Shown: in pieces, positions 43,607 through 45,438 of the stretch
Layout of the letters: each line of letters begins with the position of its first letter
How positions within the stretch are numbered: the stretch's first letter is position 1
Assembly: GCA_030426085.1 (NCBI GenBank)
Contig: JAUHYW010000081.1
Span: forward strand, 1 to 45,438
Length of the DNA: 45,438 bases
Source: a bacterium
GTDB lineage: Bacteria; Myxococcota_A; Bradymonadia; UBA7976; UBA1532
Direction: 5' to 3'
Made by a program: the position numbers and the translations under genes
The notes under the pieces: generated by a model
Told to the model about the DNA's origin: nothing
Seen by the model: the letters and a program-made list of their open reading frames with translations, nothing else
Databases searched by the model: none

Positions 43607-44682
43607 CGGCCGCGCTGAACAAGTCCGGCGGGGCGGCGGGCGACGTGCTGCTCGAGGTGCGCGGGCTGCGCATGCACTTCCCGATCTACAAGGGCGCGCT
43701 CATCCGCCGCGAGGTGGCCCGGGTCAAGGCGGTCGACGGGCTCGACTTCGAGATCTACGCCGGCGAGACGCTGGGGCTGGTGGGCGAGTCGGGCTGCGGC
43801 AAGTCGACCACCGGGCGGGCGATCGTGCAGCTCTACCGGCCGACGGCGGGCGAGGTGGTCTTCGACGGCACCGATCTGACCGCCGTCGCGGCGGCGCGCG
43901 GCGAGCGGGGGCTCTTCCCCTATCGGCGCCACATCCAGATGATCTTCCAGGACCCCTACGCCTGCCTCAACCCGCGCATGACGGTGGGCGACATCATCGC
44001 CGAGCCGCTGTTGACCCACCGGCTGGTCGACGGGCGGGACGCGGCGCTGGAGCGGGTGCAGGCGCTGATGGTCAAGTGCGGGCTCAACCCGCAGTACGTG
44101 CGGCGCTACCCCCACGAGTTCAGCGGCGGGCAGCGGCAGCGCATCGGCATCGCCCGGGCGCTGGCGACCAACCCCCGGTTCATCGTCTGCGACGAGCCGA
44201 TCTCGGCGCTGGACGTCTCGATCCAGGCCCAGATCATGAACCTGCTGCAAGACCTGCAGAAAGAGCTGGGGCTGACCTACCTGTTCATCGCCCACGACCT
44301 GGCGGCGGTGCGTCACATCAGCGACCGCATCGCGGTGATGTACCTGGGCCGGATCGTCGAGATCGCCGACTACGATCAGGTCTACGCCGACCCCCGCCAC
44401 CCCTACACCCGGGCGCTCATCTCGGCGGTGCCCATCCCCGACCCCGAGGTCGAGGCCACCCGGGAGCGGGTGGTGCTCGAGGGGGACGTGCCCAGCCCCA
44501 TCGACCCGCCTTCGGGCTGCCGCTTCCACACCCGCTGCCCGGCGCGCAAGGCCAACCCGCAGATCGCCGAGCGCTGCGTGCGGGAGGAGCCCACGCTGCG
44601 GGTCGTCGACGAGCGGGGCCACCGGGTCGCCTGCCACCTGTACGACATCGAGGAGCCGCGGCGCCCGGCCGAGGTGGCCTGA
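43603..44682 (+). CDS. oppF: Oligopeptide ABC transporter ATPase OppF
   Basis: The 359-residue ATPase has Walker [10 protein letters not shown]-loop [12 protein letters not shown], signature [15 protein letters not shown], Walker [13 protein letters not shown] and switch His at IAHDLA. The C-terminal Cys region ([12 protein letters not shown]) matches Opp[18 protein letters not shown]-type entry and the inserted basic loop before it are usual for OppF. It forms the heterodimer with OppD. It is the last gene of the operon; no hairpin terminator was found in the following 100 bp. Confidence 0.96.
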   Translation: MTAALNKSGGAAGDVLLEVRGLRMHFPIYKGALIRREVARVKAVDGLDFEIYAGETLGLVGESGCGKSTTGRAIVQLYRPTAGEVVFDGTDLTAVAAARGERGLFPYRRHIQMIFQDPYACLNPRMTVGDIIAEPLLTHRLVDGRDAALERVQALMVKCGLNPQYVRRYPHEFSGGQRQRIGIARALATNPRFIVCDEPISALDVSIQAQIMNLLQDLQKELGLTYLFIAHDLAAVRHISDRIAVMYLGRIVEIADYDQVYADPRHPYTRALISAVPIPDPEVEATRERVVLEGDVPSPIDPPSGCRFHTRCPARKANPQIAERCVREEPTLRVVDERGHRVACHLYDIEEPRRPAEVA

Positions 44683-44795
44683 AGGGCCGCGCTCAGCGAG
44701 GGTGGGCCCGCAGATCGGCGCCCGCCCCCGACCCGGGTCACGCCATCGGCTCTGCCAGCCCCGGCGACCCGATCGCCGGCCTCGGGACAGGCGCG

Positions 44796-45393
44796 GAGTC
44801 CGGTCCGACCGGCTCGATTCTGCCCGATCATGCCTGCGAGTGAGGTCCGACCCCATGGAGAGGTGCGGGATCACCCCTTCGAGTGAGGTCCGACCCGTCT
44901 GCGGGCAGCGCCACACGATCCAGACGGGTCACACCGGCCTCTACCCGTGCCGCACGCGCCGATCCCGGTGGCACCGGATGTCGCGCCGACCGACCGCCGC
45001 TGATCCCGGTCCGACCCGGACTCCGGCCCGACCGGAGGGCGTCGATCCCGGTCCGACCGGGATCCCGGACAGTCCCGCGGGCCGCTCATCCGCCCCGGGG
45101 CGATGGGCGCCGCCCGAATCGACGCCCGGGCCCGCGCCGACCCGATCCGGCGCGCCGCGCGGCGCCCCGGCGCCCGGTCGGGCCTGGGATCGGCCCGCCG
45201 GTGACGCCGGGCGGGCCGACTGCACCGGGGATCGGCGCCCGCCCGGCGCCCGGCGGTCGCCTGCGACCGGATTCTGCGCCGAGGGCGCTCCCAGAGGACG
45301 CCTGCGACCTCATTGGCCCGAGCAAACGGCGCCCGGCGGGCCGGTCGCACCTCATTTTCTGGAGCAAACGGCGCCAGAGGGGGTCTTCGGACC
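44796..45393. repeat. Second 41-43-bp periodic array, inverted relative to the first
   Basis: GGTCCGACC-type cores occur at 44802, 44844, 44887, 45008 and 45050. Decayed forms recur in register at 44927, 44967, 45134, 45176, 45260, 45301 and 45343, giving steps of 40-43 nt or exact doubles (84). GAGCAAACGGCGCC at 45320 and 45362 (42 nt apart) and CCTCATT at 45308 and 45350 (42 nt) show the same period. On the minus strand the unit reads GGGTCGGACCTC..TCGA, which resembles GGGGTGTCGGACCCTCCTCGA of the left array. No gene is supported in 44683-45438. The segments 44683-44795 and 45394-45438 hold nothing else I can name. Confidence 0.7.
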
Positions 45394-45438
45394 GGGATCT
45401 GCGCGTGTGCCACTGCGCCGAGGGCCGCTTTGATGACC

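Noticed and set aside
44702-45433. Coding gene at the right end
   Set aside because: Frames on both strands are Arg/Pro/Gly-rich without domains, and the underlying DNA is periodic at 41-43 nt, as in the non-coding left array.

Overview
The window is very GC-rich bacterial DNA with strong GC3 codon bias. It looks like a Myxococcota (deltaproteobacterial) chromosome. The evidence is two proteins ending in MYXO-CTERM-type tails (Cys, hydrophobic helix, Arg cluster), MopE/thrombospondin-3-type acidic Asp-rich repeats, many Cys-rich lipoproteins, a eukaryote-like Ser/Thr kinase and a 'TGFP' type SDR. The exact lineage cannot be fixed from sequence alone. No rRNA, tRNA, CRISPR or transposase was seen.

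Layout. 1-2165: start of a lipoprotein running off the left edge, a secreted-type Cys protein that looks 5'-truncated, then a non-coding array of 42/43-bp degenerate repeats. 2166-9086: alpha/beta hydrolase, a rearrangement scar joining an aldo/keto reductase fragment to a GmhB fragment, a Ser/Thr kinase, a membrane histidine-kinase-like protein, and a HEAT-like/metzincin pair. 9290-17723: surface proteins (MopE-like lipoprotein, beta-helix protein, MYXO-CTERM toroid protein) around an AraC regulator divergent from a TerB-COQ4 fusion. 17904-20527: M3 oligopeptidase with an overlapping DUF7226-like gene. 20553-22985: an AT-richer two-gene cassette (GNAT plus TPR-like protein) bounded by 23-bp direct repeats. 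23063-26657: plus-strand 2OG dioxygenase, RNase HIII, CoaE and SDR genes joined by GTGA overlaps. 26835-33915: more lipoproteins, YaeQ, thioesterase, trypsin-like MYXO-CTERM protease, thiolase and acyltransferase. 34717-36651: an AAA ATPase/DUF4435 pair with PARIS-type architecture. 36855-44682: a complete oligopeptide ABC transporter operon (two OppA-like lipoproteins, OppB, OppC, OppD, OppF). 44683-45438: a second 41-43-bp periodic array, apparently related to the first but inverted.

The most striking points are: (1) the OppC permease carries four canonical EF-hand loops in its first extracytoplasmic loop, which suggests calcium-responsive peptide import; (2) the two ~42-bp arrays, whose period is close to four helical turns and which do not keep a reading frame; (3) the direct-repeat-bounded GNAT/TPR cassette of unknown function; (4) the PARIS-like defence pair; (5) gene scars where two truncated genes abut; and (6) a recurring promoter geometry with a -10 hexamer only 6-8 nt from the ATG, suggesting leaderless mRNAs.

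All calls come from reading the sequence and from family knowledge. No database search was run.
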